From: CAYZTD01 sp964638155
GTDB lineage: Archaea; Thermoplasmatota; E2; DHVEG-1
Assembly (NCBI GenBank): GCA_964638155.1
Contig: CAZWYI010000016.1
Location: 1-47,122, forward strand
DNA: 47,122 bases
Reading direction: 5' to 3'
The translations under genes were made by a program, and so were the position numbers. The notes beneath the pieces were generated by a model. It was not told the origin of the DNA. It made no database searches and was given only the letters and a program-made list of their open reading frames with translations. Within the stretch, counting starts at the first letter, position 1, and each line of letters starts with the position of its first letter. Positions 17,456 to 26,106 of the stretch are shown here, one piece after another.

Positions 17456-17698
17456 TTTGCCTTTTACCCCCGTTAAATAATAAATATTGCTAGTAGTATA
17501 TAATTTTAACTTATATAATTCTTATTATTTTTGAAAGTTTTTTATAATTATGTGCTATTTTAAGTTATTGTTATATTGCCAAACAATTTTCTTTGTTAAC
17601 AGTAAATATTCATTTTTCACTCAATCTTTTTTTTTGTTTTCTTAATTTAATCCTATTTCTTACATATTATTATGGTAAGTTTTTATATAAGAAGATTG

Positions 17699-17765
17699 TG
17701 TTATTATTATAACAAAAAATGATTTCAAGGTAGAAATAGTAACATTTGTTGTTATAATAATAACA
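17699..17765. promoter_or_regulatory. Paired 16-bp palindromic motif, copy set 2
   Basis: TGTTATTATTATAACA at 17699-17714 and its exact reverse complement TGTTATAATAATAACA at 17750-17765, offset by 51 bases. The first is identical to the site at 2441-2456. The pair sits in a divergent promoter region, so it could control taw1, the upstream peptidase gene, or both. Confidence 0.6.
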
Positions 17766-17802
17766 ATGGTTTAAATTATTAAAAATATTTTTAACTCGAA
17801 AA

Positions 17803-17810
17803 TTATAAAT
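17803..17810 (+). promoter_or_regulatory. TATA box of taw1
   Basis: TTATAAAT centred about 31 bases before the ATG at 17838. This favours that ATG over the GTG at 17826 as the start. Confidence 0.45.
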
Positions 17811-17837
17811 TAAACAATTCATTGTGTGCTAACCAAA

Positions 17838-18773
17838 ATGAACAAAGAATTCAAAAAAATTCTTGAAAAACAACAGTATGGAATTGTCGGAAATCATTCA
17901 GGCGTTAAATTGTGTCATTGGATGAGACAGAGCCTTCTTTTTGATAGAGAATGCTATAAACAGACTTTTTACGGAATTAAGACTCATAGGTGTTTACAGA
18001 TGACTCCTACAATTAATCAATGTACTCATAACTGTTTTTTTTGTTGGAGAAAACAAGGATTTCCAGATGATGGTTTTAAAAAAATTGATGAACCAAAAGT
18101 TATCTTAGAAAATGCTATAAAAACTCAAAGAAAACTTATCACTGGTTTTAAAGGCGATAGTAGATGTAATCAAGAAAAATGGAAAGATGCAAATGAACCT
18201 AATATGCTTGCATGTTCTCTTACCGGCGAACCTACTCTTTATCCAAAACTTAGTGAATTTTTTGAAGAATGTCATAAAAAAAATATCACTACTTTTCTTG
18301 TAACTAATGGTACTACCCCTAAAACACTTGAAAAAATGGATACTTTACCAAAGCAGCTTTATGTATCAATTGTAGCACCAAATAAAGAAGTTTATAAAAA
18401 AATTTGTTCACCAATAATTTCAAATGGTTGGGAAAAAATAAATGAAACACTAAACTTACTTCCTTCTCTTGATACTAGAACCGTTATTAGACATACTTTG
18501 GTAAACGGCTGGAATATGGATAATAAATACATCAGCAGTTATGCTAAACTTGATAATAAGGCAGATCCAATGTTTATAGAGCCAAAAGGATATGTGTTTG
18601 TAGGTGAATCTAGAAAAAGGATGAATCTTGCAAATATGCCATCTCATGATATGGTTAAAGAGTTTGGGAAAAAACTTAGTGAAAAAATAGGTTATAATTA
18701 TTCCATGGAAAAAGCTGATTCTAGGGTTGCTTTATTAACAAAGAATCGTAATATGAAAAGATTTGATAAATAA
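17838..18773 (+). CDS. taw1: S-adenosylmethionine-dependent tRNA 4-demethylwyosine synthase
   Basis: A radical SAM enzyme of 311 residues that turns N1-methylguanosine-37 of tRNA-Phe into 4-demethylwyosine, using pyruvate. The radical SAM cysteines are C62, C66 and C69 (CTHNCFFCW), and the second cluster cysteines are C26, C39 and C52. From memory of the Methanocaldococcus enzyme, the numbering is the same, which supports ATG 17838 over the GTG four codons earlier. Other hallmarks are SLTGEPTLYPKL, the KGYVFVGESRKR segment and DSRVALL near the end. The neighbours do not relate to tRNA modification. Confidence 0.95.
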   Translation: MNKEFKKILEKQQYGIVGNHSGVKLCHWMRQSLLFDRECYKQTFYGIKTHRCLQMTPTINQCTHNCFFCWRKQGFPDDGFKKIDEPKVILENAIKTQRKLITGFKGDSRCNQEKWKDANEPNMLACSLTGEPTLYPKLSEFFEECHKKNITTFLVTNGTTPKTLEKMDTLPKQLYVSIVAPNKEVYKKICSPIISNGWEKINETLNLLPSLDTRTVIRHTLVNGWNMDNKYISSYAKLDNKADPMFIEPKGYVFVGESRKRMNLANMPSHDMVKEFGKKLSEKIGYNYSMEKADSRVALLTKNRNMKRFDK

Positions 18774-18807
18774 GATTTATATATTATGTATGTATAAATA
18801 TAAAAAT

Positions 18808-20730
18808 ATGATTAAATTAGGCTCTAAAAAGATCATTATTTTATTTTGCACTTTTATTGTGATATCCGGTAATTTTTCAGTATTTTTAGCAAATGGTGTT
18901 AAGTTAAACTCCAAAAATGAAAATTTAGAAGATAATTTTGGAGAACAGTATATAATAAGATTTAGACAAGACTCACTTTCCTCTTACAGAAAAAAGATTA
19001 TAAACAATTTTATTAGAGATTTATCCGATCGAAATCTGAAAAACTTAATTAAAGAAAAAATAAATAATCATAAAAACAAAATTTACCATCTGCATTCCAA
19101 AGCACTTAGCGATATACAGAGTATAGTTGATAATAATTTTAAACCACAAAATGTTTTAAAACATTTTAAGAGTTTATTTAGTGGTATAGTTGTAAAAAAT
19201 ATAGCTCCTGAAAAAGTTCCCCTGATCGAGTCTCTTTCTTATGTTGATTCTGTAACTCTAGATACTAAGTTAAAAATTTATTTGGATGACTCTGTTCCAT
19301 TAATAAATGCTGATGATGTATGGAAATTACACAGCATTTATGGAAAAGAATTGAAGGGTGATGGCATAAATGTTGGAATTTTTGATACAGGTATTGATTA
19401 TAATCATCCGGATTTAGTGGATAACTATATTGGAGGATATGATTTTGTAAATGATGATTCAGATCCTCTTGATGATAACGGACATGGTACTCAATGCGCT
19501 GGTATAGTCCAAGGTGTTGCTCCAAAAGTAAATTTATTTGGTTTTAAAATAATGGATAAAGATGGTGCAGGATATAGTTCTGACGTGCAAATTGCACTTG
19601 ATTATGTATTAGATCCTAATGAAGATGGAGATTTTTCGGATAGATTAGTTGATATTGTATCAATGAGTTTTGGCATTTTAAATGAGGAAAAAAATCCTGA
19701 TTCGCCCCTTTGTCTAGAGATTGATTCAGCTGCAGAAAATGGAATTTTATCTTGTATAGCAGCAGGAAACAATGGTACAGAACATTATAACACAATTAAT
19801 TTTCCATCTATGGCTCGTAAAGCAATATGTGTAGGAGCAACTGATAAATCAGATAATATTGCATATTTTAGCTCACGTGGTCCAGTAGAGTGGAATGAAA
19901 AAGTTTTGGTAAAACCAGATTTAGTTGCTCCAGGGGTGAATATAAGAACAACTTCTAAAGGTGGTGGTTATTCGTCTCCCGATGGTACTAGTTTTTCCAC
20001 TCCCCATGTTGCAGGTGTAGCAGCTCTTTTAATGCAGGCTTATCCTGATTGGAGTCCAGAAAAAGTAAAAAATGCTCTTAAAAGAACTGCATTAGATATA
20101 GGTGAAGATGAATATACACAAGGTGCAGGCAGAGTAGATGTTCTTTCTGCAGTTAATCTTTCTTCAGCTCCACCAATTGTTTCTTTAGATATGCCTTTTT
20201 ATTTTGATGAAGATGTAATACAGATTAATGGTACAGCTATGAATGGTACTGGTAATTCTACTGACTTTATCAATTATACTGTTTATTATAGAGAACAAAA
20301 TGAATGGATAAAAATATATGAGAGTAATAAAGAAATAAAAGAGGCCGTACTATATACCTGGAATGCCAATGAAATAGACCCAGGTATTTATGAAATAAAA
20401 TTATTTGTTAGAAGTAAAGATCAGGCAAGTTTTGATACTAAAAAAATAAATATTGGTTTAAAAGAATTATTCATCAAATGTGATGACACGATTTCTGAAA
20501 AAGAAGAATTTAACGTTGAACTATTTGATCATAAGATGAATCCTACTAATGCTCTTGTGATTTTTAAGCCTCGTTTTCATTTTCCTCAAATAAAATATGG
20601 AAATAAAATAAGTTTTATATCTCCAAGAATTTTAAATCCAATGTTTTCTGATATAAATGGAAAAATAATAGTGTTAAAAATTGATCCTTTTGAATTTAAA
20701 ACAAAAAAAATCCTATTAAAAAATCAATAA
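18808..20730 (+). CDS. Secreted subtilisin-family serine protease
   Basis: An S8 family peptidase of 640 residues. It has a signal peptide (about 7-30) and an inhibitor I9-like propeptide (about 45-155, from EQYIIRFRQ to YVDSVTLD). The catalytic domain carries D193 in GIFDTGID, H226 in NGHGTQCAG and S395 in DGTSFSTPHVAG, with the oxyanion asparagine in AAGNNGT. A beta-sandwich tail (about 455-570) and a short C-terminal module follow; there is no membrane anchor. The ATG at 18808 is chosen because a TATA-like box (TTTATATA, 18777-18784) lies about 28 bases upstream and the signal peptide then starts properly. The longer frame from the TTG at 18763 overlaps taw1. It is probably exported to degrade external protein. 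Confidence 0.93.
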   Translation: MIKLGSKKIIILFCTFIVISGNFSVFLANGVKLNSKNENLEDNFGEQYIIRFRQDSLSSYRKKIINNFIRDLSDRNLKNLIKEKINNHKNKIYHLHSKALSDIQSIVDNNFKPQNVLKHFKSLFSGIVVKNIAPEKVPLIESLSYVDSVTLDTKLKIYLDDSVPLINADDVWKLHSIYGKELKGDGINVGIFDTGIDYNHPDLVDNYIGGYDFVNDDSDPLDDNGHGTQCAGIVQGVAPKVNLFGFKIMDKDGAGYSSDVQIALDYVLDPNEDGDFSDRLVDIVSMSFGILNEEKNPDSPLCLEIDSAAENGILSCIAAGNNGTEHYNTINFPSMARKAICVGATDKSDNIAYFSSRGPVEWNEKVLVKPDLVAPGVNIRTTSKGGGYSSPDGTSFSTPHVAGVAALLMQAYPDWSPEKVKNALKRTALDIGEDEYTQGAGRVDVLSAVNLSSAPPIVSLDMPFYFDEDVIQINGTAMNGTGNSTDFINYTVYYREQNEWIKIYESNKEIKEAVLYTWNANEIDPGIYEIKLFVRSKDQASFDTKKINIGLKELFIKCDDTISEKEEFNVELFDHKMNPTNALVIFKPRFHFPQIKYGNKISFISPRILNPMFSDINGKIIVLKIDPFEFKTKKILLKNQ

Positions 20731-20736
20731 TTTTTA

Positions 20737-21510
20737 TTAATCTTTCAATAAATCTTCTCCACCATGAAATCTCATCTGAGCAGTGGTATAAATATCAGAT
20801 ATACCTTTTGGGTCTTCTTTCATAGTTGGATATACATTTAATTCACTTTGAAAATCCTTAATTAATCTTAATATTCCTCTGCTTAACTCTTGATAAATAG
20901 ATGATTTTTCAGATAAAATTGCATTTTCTAAAAAATCAGGGTTTTGAGACCAGTTTAAAATATAATCTAATTCTTGTTCTTTTAACTGATCTGTTTTACT
21001 AAGAACATTTATCTGTGGTTGACCTAATCTAAAACTTGTATTTAAGGAAAGTAAAAGTTGAGAAGTAAAACCTGAAGGGTTTTTAGCAAGAGAAGGATCA
21101 AGTAAATACGCTATCATTGTTCTATCTGGGTTTAAAAATTCTATAATATATTTTCCAGCTTCTCTAAATACAAACAACTCAAGTTGGCCTGGTGTATCCA
21201 TTAAAACATAATCAGTTTTAAACGATTCAATACTCTTCTTCACATCTTCAGTATTTAATGCAAGCATATCTGCACATGCAATCTGAGCACCATTTGGACC
21301 AAGGCTATATGTTTCCATTATTTCTTTAATAGATATCCAGTCTCTAATATCTACATCTGGATCATATGGTAAATTATCTGCACCTGGATCAAGATTAACT
21401 GTTATTGCATCAAGACCTTGTGTGTTCATCCATTTTTTAAAGGTACCAGTGAGAGTTGATTTTCCAGAGCCAGCTGTACCTATAAAATATAAAAAAATTT
21501 CTTGTTTCAT
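20737..21510 (-). CDS. GPN-loop GTPase
   Basis: A 257-residue GTPase of the ATP_bind_1 family. It has Walker A GTAGSGKST at 11-19 and the diagnostic GPN motif at 71-73 in SLGPNGA, plus DTPGQLE as the switch II region and SKTDQL as the base-recognition motif. Archaeal members form homodimers, and eukaryotic relatives help assemble RNA polymerase II; the archaeal role is not settled. It lies 5 bases after purD, so the two form one transcript. All motifs are intact. Confidence 0.94.
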   Translation of the reverse strand: MKQEIFLYFIGTAGSGKSTLTGTFKKWMNTQGLDAITVNLDPGADNLPYDPDVDIRDWISIKEIMETYSLGPNGAQIACADMLALNTEDVKKSIESFKTDYVLMDTPGQLELFVFREAGKYIIEFLNPDRTMIAYLLDPSLAKNPSGFTSQLLLSLNTSFRLGQPQINVLSKTDQLKEQELDYILNWSQNPDFLENAILSEKSSIYQELSRGILRLIKDFQSELNVYPTMKEDPKGISDIYTTAQMRFHGGEDLLKD

Positions 21511-21515
21511 TTTAT

Positions 21516-22847
21516 TTACGATCCGCGAATTTTATTCATGTGCTCGATTCTTCTATCTATTAAATCTTGTTTACCAATATCATGTCTAATGAATATATGA
21601 TCGCTTTTAATATGTTCTAATGCTTTTTCACAGATTTTTTCTGCAGTATCAAGATTCTTTGAAATTCCAACAACTGCTAAAGATCTAGAAGTAGTAGTTG
21701 TAACATAATCATTCATTTTATTAACTGAAGCATAAAAAAGCCTTGAACCAGCGTTTCTAATTTTTTCTTCATCAACATATACTTTTTTACCATCTATACT
21801 TTTCACACCATAACCTTTAGGAACTACATATTTGCATACAGTTGACATTTTATTTATTTTGATTTTTTTGTTGCTAATAACCCCATCTAACATAGCATTG
21901 CACAGTTCTACATAATCAGATTCAAGTAAAGGTAGTACATTCATTGCTTCAGGATCACCAAAGCGAGCATTTATTTCAATTATCTTTGGTCCATTGGCTG
22001 TTAACATAAACTGACCATAAATTGCTCCTATATATGGACAGCCTTCTTTGTTAAGTGCTTCTACTATTTTTTGTAAAATTGCTGCACCTTCTTCATAATC
22101 ACTTTTTGTAAGAAATGGCAATAGACCGTTTTTACATGAATATGCCCCCATACCACCGGTATTTGGGCCTTCGTCTCCTGGAAGTAATCTTTTATGGTCC
22201 TGCACTGAATGCAATGGAAGAATAGTTTTTCCATCTGAAAAAGCTTGTAGCGTGAATTCTTCACCAACTGCTTTTTCCTCAATTAATATTTTAGATTTTC
22301 CTCCTATCTTTTTATCAAGAACTTTGTTTACATATTCCATAGCTTCAGAAATACCATTAAAATGATCACCTGCAACTTTTACACCTTTTCCACCAGTAAG
22401 GCCTATTGGTTTTAATGCAACTTGGCAATCTAATTTTTCAATATATTTCTTTGCTTTTTTAGGATCGGTAAATGTTTCACATTTAAGTTGTCCAGGGATT
22501 TTATATTTTTTTAAAAGATTTCTCATCCACTCTTTATTTGTTTCAATTCTTGCCGCTTCTTTTGTTGGTGATACTGCTTTTATGTTTTTTTCATTTAGTT
22601 TATTTACAATTCCTTTTTCGAGTGGTGCTTCCGGGCCTATTATAACAATATCTATTTCTTTTTCTAAAGCGTAATTTACAACTTCTTCTATGTTTGTCTC
22701 TTTTTCAATTTTAAAATCCTTTGCAAGTTTTTTTATTCCAGGGTTAACATTTTTCATAACTGAATAAAGTTCTGCATCTTTTGATCTAGCTACTGCATCA
22801 CATATGGCGTGTTCTCTTGCGCCTCCGCCAACGACTAATACTTTCAA
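21516..22847 (-). CDS. purD: Phosphoribosylamine-glycine ligase
   Basis: GAR synthetase, 443 residues, the second step of purine synthesis: it joins phosphoribosylamine and glycine with ATP. It shows the N-terminal GGGAREHAI, ATP-grasp residues GLTGGKGVKVA, the signature HSVQDHKRLLPGDEGPNTGG, and EINARFGDPEA for metal and ATP binding. It starts at a TTG (22845-22847) preceded by GGGAGGA. A GPN GTPase gene follows at 5 bases and pyrE lies 57 bases upstream on the same strand, so purine and pyrimidine genes sit together. Confidence 0.96.
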   Translation of the reverse strand: MKVLVVGGGAREHAICDAVARSKDAELYSVMKNVNPGIKKLAKDFKIEKETNIEEVVNYALEKEIDIVIIGPEAPLEKGIVNKLNEKNIKAVSPTKEAARIETNKEWMRNLLKKYKIPGQLKCETFTDPKKAKKYIEKLDCQVALKPIGLTGGKGVKVAGDHFNGISEAMEYVNKVLDKKIGGKSKILIEEKAVGEEFTLQAFSDGKTILPLHSVQDHKRLLPGDEGPNTGGMGAYSCKNGLLPFLTKSDYEEGAAILQKIVEALNKEGCPYIGAIYGQFMLTANGPKIIEINARFGDPEAMNVLPLLESDYVELCNAMLDGVISNKKIKINKMSTVCKYVVPKGYGVKSIDGKKVYVDEEKIRNAGSRLFYASVNKMNDYVTTTTSRSLAVVGISKNLDTAEKICEKALEHIKSDHIFIRHDIGKQDLIDRRIEHMNKIRGS

Positions 22848-22904
22848 ATCAAATCATTCCTCCCAAAGTTTTTCTACAAATATTTTTTATATATTTAATA
22901 TAAG

Positions 22905-23429
22905 CTATTTTTTTAAAAATTCAGATACAGAAATAAGTGGCAAAAAATTTACATCATGCTCATGTAGTATTTCTTCAGCACCACTTTCTCTGTCAACAAC
23001 TACTAAGACTTCATCAACAAGTCCCTTGTTTTGTCTGATTGCATTAATGGTTTTAACAACTGAACCTCCACTTGTGGTTACATCTTCGATAACTAATACT
23101 TTTTTATTTGCTATGTCCTCTCCCTCTATTTGTTTGCTTGTTCCATGACCTTTTTTTTCTTTTCTGATGATAACAAATGGTATGCCTGTTTCTAGTGAAA
23201 GAGCAACTAATAGAGGTACAGCCCCTAGTTCCATCCCAGCTAAATAATCATAGTCATCAGTATATTCCGCCATCATCTCAACTATTTTCTTTAGAACATT
23301 TGGTTTGGTACTTGCTTTTTTAATGTCAACATAATAGTCACTAACGGCACCTGATGTTAATACAAAACGTCCAAATTTTATCGCTCCGCATGATTTCAAT
23401 AATTCAATTAGTTCATTTTTATCTGACAT
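22905..23429 (-). CDS. pyrE: Orotate phosphoribosyltransferase
   Basis: A 174-residue type I phosphoribosyltransferase that makes orotidine monophosphate from orotate and PRPP. It has GRFVLTSGAVSDYYVDIKKA at the N-terminus, the flexible-loop residues RKEKKGHGT (89-97) and the PRPP-binding motif VLVIEDVTTSGGS at 111-123. The length is typical for archaeal PyrE. It is divergent from the membrane-bound HTH regulator gene at 23572. The promoter gap holds a 6-bp inverted repeat (23506-23523). Confidence 0.95.
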   Translation of the reverse strand: MSDKNELIELLKSCGAIKFGRFVLTSGAVSDYYVDIKKASTKPNVLKKIVEMMAEYTDDYDYLAGMELGAVPLLVALSLETGIPFVIIRKEKKGHGTSKQIEGEDIANKKVLVIEDVTTSGGSVVKTINAIRQNKGLVDEVLVVVDRESGAEEILHEHDVNFLPLISVSEFLKK

Positions 23430-23505
23430 TAATATTCAGTATGTAAAAAACCTTATATTATTTTTTCACAAATAACAAGTAATTTTAGATCTTAGGTAAA
23501 AAAAC

Positions 23506-23523
23506 GTTTGGCTTTTCCCGAAC
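23506..23523. promoter_or_regulatory. Inverted repeat in the pyrE/HTH regulator divergent promoter
   Basis: GTTTGG (23506-23511) and CCGAAC (23518-23523), complementary with one G-T pair, with loop CTTTTC. It is the most GC-rich spot of the gap and lies about 50-66 bases before the regulator start. It could be an operator. Confidence 0.3.
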
Positions 23524-23571
23524 AAAAACAAATAATATATAAATACAAGAACAATAAATATTAGATATAAT

Positions 23572-24207
23572 ATGACCAAAGTCACTCTTGATATGAGTAG
23601 TTTCAAAGCACTTGCTTCAGATACTAGATTAAGTATTCTAAAAGCCTTAGATGGAAAAAAAATGAATCTTAAGGATATTAGTAAGGCTACAGAATTAAAC
23701 AAGGCTACTCTGCATGAACATTTAACTAAGCTTGCTGAGGCAGGTCTTGTCAAAAGAAAGGAAAGAAAAGGACATAAATGGGTATATTACAAGTTAACCT
23801 GGAAAGGGGAAGGTCTTCTTCATCCTGAAAACACAAGAATAGTTGTACTTTTTTCTGCAACCTTTGTTGCTCTTGCAGCAGGCGTAATTCAATTTGTAAA
23901 TTTTATAAAAAATAAAGCAACTTCTTTTTCCCCTGAGTTTTCTGATCGTGGGATTATTTTCAAAACAAAAGATATGCCTTCTCAGCCTGAGCATAATTGG
24001 AATGAATCTATTGGGGTTAATGATACAATAATGGATAACACTTCAAAAATAGCAACAGATAATACAAGTTTTGGTATCAATGAAGTTAATAATGTATCAC
24101 AAGAACCAGTTTTTTTATACATTGCTATTGCTTGTTTTATTATATTCGCTATCTTTCTTACTGTAGCTATATGGAGATATAATAAGAATAAAACGCCTAA
24201 ATTCTAA
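23572..24207 (+). CDS. Membrane-tethered ArsR-type HTH regulator
   Basis: A 211-residue protein. Residues 8-78 form a winged HTH of the ArsR type: FKALASDTRLSILKAL, then LKDISKATELNKATLHEHLT and a wing ending WVYYKLTWKG. Two membrane helices follow (about 90-110 and 178-200) with a roughly 65-residue polar loop between them, rich in asparagine, serine and aspartate, predicted to face outside. The architecture suggests a one-component sensor in which an outside or membrane signal changes DNA binding. It is divergent from pyrE. No target is visible beyond its own promoter. Confidence 0.85.
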   Translation: MTKVTLDMSSFKALASDTRLSILKALDGKKMNLKDISKATELNKATLHEHLTKLAEAGLVKRKERKGHKWVYYKLTWKGEGLLHPENTRIVVLFSATFVALAAGVIQFVNFIKNKATSFSPEFSDRGIIFKTKDMPSQPEHNWNESIGVNDTIMDNTSKIATDNTSFGINEVNNVSQEPVFLYIAIACFIIFAIFLTVAIWRYNKNKTPKF

Positions 24208-24579
24208 AACCTTACCCCCATATTGAATAAAATATATAAATGAATTTTTTTAGTTTATTTTTGAAACTTTATTTATATCTTCATTTTCTTCCAGAAAATC
24301 AAATAATGTTTTCTGCATCCACATCACCAAAAAAAGATATACAATAAGTGTTTAAAATGTTTTCCAATTTAGTTTTTGGATATTTAAAATATTTTTAAGG
24401 CGTTTATTTGAAAAATAATCAGAAATAAACCAAAATCTTTTTATATTAAGAAGAATAAAATACGTTTGCAAATTTATTACGATAAAATGAATCATGAGAA
24501 TATAATCAAATTAAAAATTTTATAATCTTAAAAATTTAATAAAATATCTTTTTTAAGATAGTAAGATAGAGGGTCAATT
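24208..24579. other. Intergenic region before tfb
   Basis: A 372-base AT-rich region. It contains a minus-strand micro-ORF at 24250-24318. Near the tfb start it contains a hairpin TATCTT-TTTT-AAGATA (24545-24560) and a GAGGG ribosome binding site (24569-24573) six bases before the TTG at 24580. Otherwise I see nothing. Confidence 0.5.
24250..24318 (-). CDS. Putative micro-protein with PIP-box-like motif
   Basis: A 22-codon frame begins MQKTLFDFLEEN. The first residues match the PCNA-interacting consensus QxxLxxFF/L, and the archaeal RFC large subunit tail carries a very similar TLFDFL. GGTGAT, complementary to the 16S rRNA end, sits 4 bases before the ATG at 24318; an ATG at 24324 is an alternative but overlaps that site. 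A minus-strand TATA-like box (ATTTTAAAC) lies about 30-40 bases upstream. It is too short to be certain and may be chance. Confidence 0.35.
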   Translation of the reverse strand: MQKTLFDFLEENEDINKVSKIN

Positions 24580-25515
24580 TTGAATAAAAAGAGAAAACAG
24601 AAAATAGAATATACAAAAAAATGTCCAGAATGCGGAAGTGTTAATCTAGCCGAAGATTATAGTAGAGGAGAAGTAGTATGCCAAGACTGCGGATTAGTAG
24701 TAAATGAAGATGTAGCAGATCACGGCCCAGAATGGAGAGCATTTGATAGTGAACAACATAAAAAGAAAGCAAGGGCTGGTCCACCTGTTAAATATACATT
24801 ACATGATAAAGGTCTAAGCACATCTATTGGTTGGAAAAATAGAGATGCTTATGGAAGATCTATTCCTACTAAAAACAGAGGGCAAATATACAGGCTTAGG
24901 AAATGGCAAAGAAGAACTAGGATTAGTAGTGCTAGTGAAAGAAGCCTTGCTGAAGCATTTGCAGTTTTAAGTAGAATTTCTTCTGGTATGAATCTTCCAA
25001 GAAGTATTCGAGAGCGTGCTGGTATGCTTTATAGGCAGGCCGCTAAAAAAAACCTTATCCGTGGTAGAAGTGTTGAGATTGTGGTTGTTTCTTGTGTTTA
25101 TGCTGCATGTAGACTTGTAGGTATGCCAAGAACTCTAGATGAATTAAGTAACAATACTAATGTTTCGAGAAGAGATATTGGTAGGACGTATAGATTTGTT
25201 GTTAGAGAACTAGGCCTAAAGATGTCTGTTCCTTCGCCTCTTGACTATATCTCACGCTTTATAAGTGAATTAAATTTAAGCCAGGATGTTAAAAAGAAAA
25301 CCGTTGATATTCTTAATCAAGCTATAAACAAGGAATTAACTAGTGGCAGGGGCCCTGTAGGTGTTGCAGCTGCATCTATATATATTGCTTCAGTTTTATC
25401 TGATGAAAGAAGAACTCAGAAAGAAATATCAGAAGTAGCTCGTGTCACGGAAGTAACCATCAGAAATAGGTATAAGGAACTAGCAAAAAAACTAGATATA
25501 AATCTAGTTTTGTAG
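24580..25515 (+). CDS. tfb: Transcription initiation factor TFB
   Basis: The archaeal TFIIB homologue, 311 residues, that bridges TBP-DNA and RNA polymerase. The N-terminal zinc ribbon has C15, C18, C34 and C37 (CPECGS and CQDCG). The B-reader/linker region follows (about 45-105, with EWRAFD), then two cyclin repeats (about 115-205 and 215-305) ending with VTEVTIRNRYKELAKKL. It uses a TTG start preceded by GAGGG at 6 bases. A hairpin sits near the expected transcription start, which could allow autoregulation. The gene is single and complete. Confidence 0.97.
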   Translation: MNKKRKQKIEYTKKCPECGSVNLAEDYSRGEVVCQDCGLVVNEDVADHGPEWRAFDSEQHKKKARAGPPVKYTLHDKGLSTSIGWKNRDAYGRSIPTKNRGQIYRLRKWQRRTRISSASERSLAEAFAVLSRISSGMNLPRSIRERAGMLYRQAAKKNLIRGRSVEIVVVSCVYAACRLVGMPRTLDELSNNTNVSRRDIGRTYRFVVRELGLKMSVPSPLDYISRFISELNLSQDVKKKTVDILNQAINKELTSGRGPVGVAAASIYIASVLSDERRTQKEISEVARVTEVTIRNRYKELAKKLDINLVL

Positions 25516-25567
25516 AACGGTTTATAAAAATAATAAGTTATTTTGAAACTTAAATAATCCTTTTCAA

Positions 25568-25885
25568 TCAAAGAATATCTAATTCATTGGGTATTTTATT
25601 TACTCTACTTAGAAATCTAGCTTGATTCCTTCTATAGCTAAAAAGTACATCTGCTTTTTCATCTTGAATATCCCATGGCTTAATGATTAACAAATCACCT
25701 GTTCTCAATTTTTTAATCTTTCTTTTTTTGCTACCAGGGATACGCGCCATTCTAGATTTTCCATCTGCACATGCAACGTTTAATCTAGATCCGCCGAGTC
25801 TTCTATTTACAACAGCAAATATTTCATTTTTGTCTTTTTTAGGTAATGGAAGCCTTATATTGAGATTTTTATTTTCATCATTCAT
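25568..25885 (-). CDS. Translation initiation factor aIF1A
   Basis: A 105-residue S1/OB-fold factor that binds the small ribosomal subunit and helps select the start codon. Hallmarks are DEIFAVV-like NEIFAVVNRRLGGSRLNVAC, DGKSRMARIPGSKKRKI and GDLLIIKPWDIQDEKADVLF. The ATG at 25885 is preferred to a GTG three codons earlier (25894). A TATA-like box TTATATAAAG on the minus strand, around 25924-25933, gives a short leader. The gene is divergent from the third giant peptidase-like gene. Confidence 0.93.
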   Translation of the reverse strand: MNDENKNLNIRLPLPKKDKNEIFAVVNRRLGGSRLNVACADGKSRMARIPGSKKRKIKKLRTGDLLIIKPWDIQDEKADVLFSYRRNQARFLSRVNKIPNELDIL

Positions 25886-26093
25886 AAATAACACAACGTA
25901 TTTTCCTTTTATCTACCTAGAGCCTTTATATAACTTTTGTAGATTAATAAATAATATTGAGGACGTAAAAATAAATAAAATTTTGTTAAATTTTGAATAT
26001 TAAATTTTAGTTGATATTTATAGCTTAAAAAAATTAATAAAAAAGTTTCTTAACAATAGTTTTAAAAAGGGATAATTGTTAATATTAGATGGT

Positions 26094-26099
26094 GGAGGT
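26094..26099 (+). promoter_or_regulatory. Ribosome binding site favouring a TTG start
   Basis: GGAGGT followed by 7 bases and an in-frame TTG at 26107. It lies inside the codons read if the ATG at 26089 were used. That ATG could still serve a leaderless transcript from the TTTAAAAA box at 26061-26068. Confidence 0.5.
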
Positions 26100-26106
26100 T
26101 GAAAAA

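Larger units (their letters stand above)
17456..17837. other. Divergent intergenic region between the giant peptidase gene and taw1
   Basis: A 382-base region without a convincing gene. It holds the minus-strand promoter and an AACGGGGG leader for the peptidase gene, the paired 16-bp motif at 17699-17765, and the TATA box of taw1. The open frames in it are only a few codons long. Confidence 0.6.

Noticed and set aside
18763..18807. Longer subtilisin frame from TTG 18763
   Set aside because: It overlaps taw1 and puts 15 residues, encoded partly by the TATA region, ahead of a normal signal peptide.
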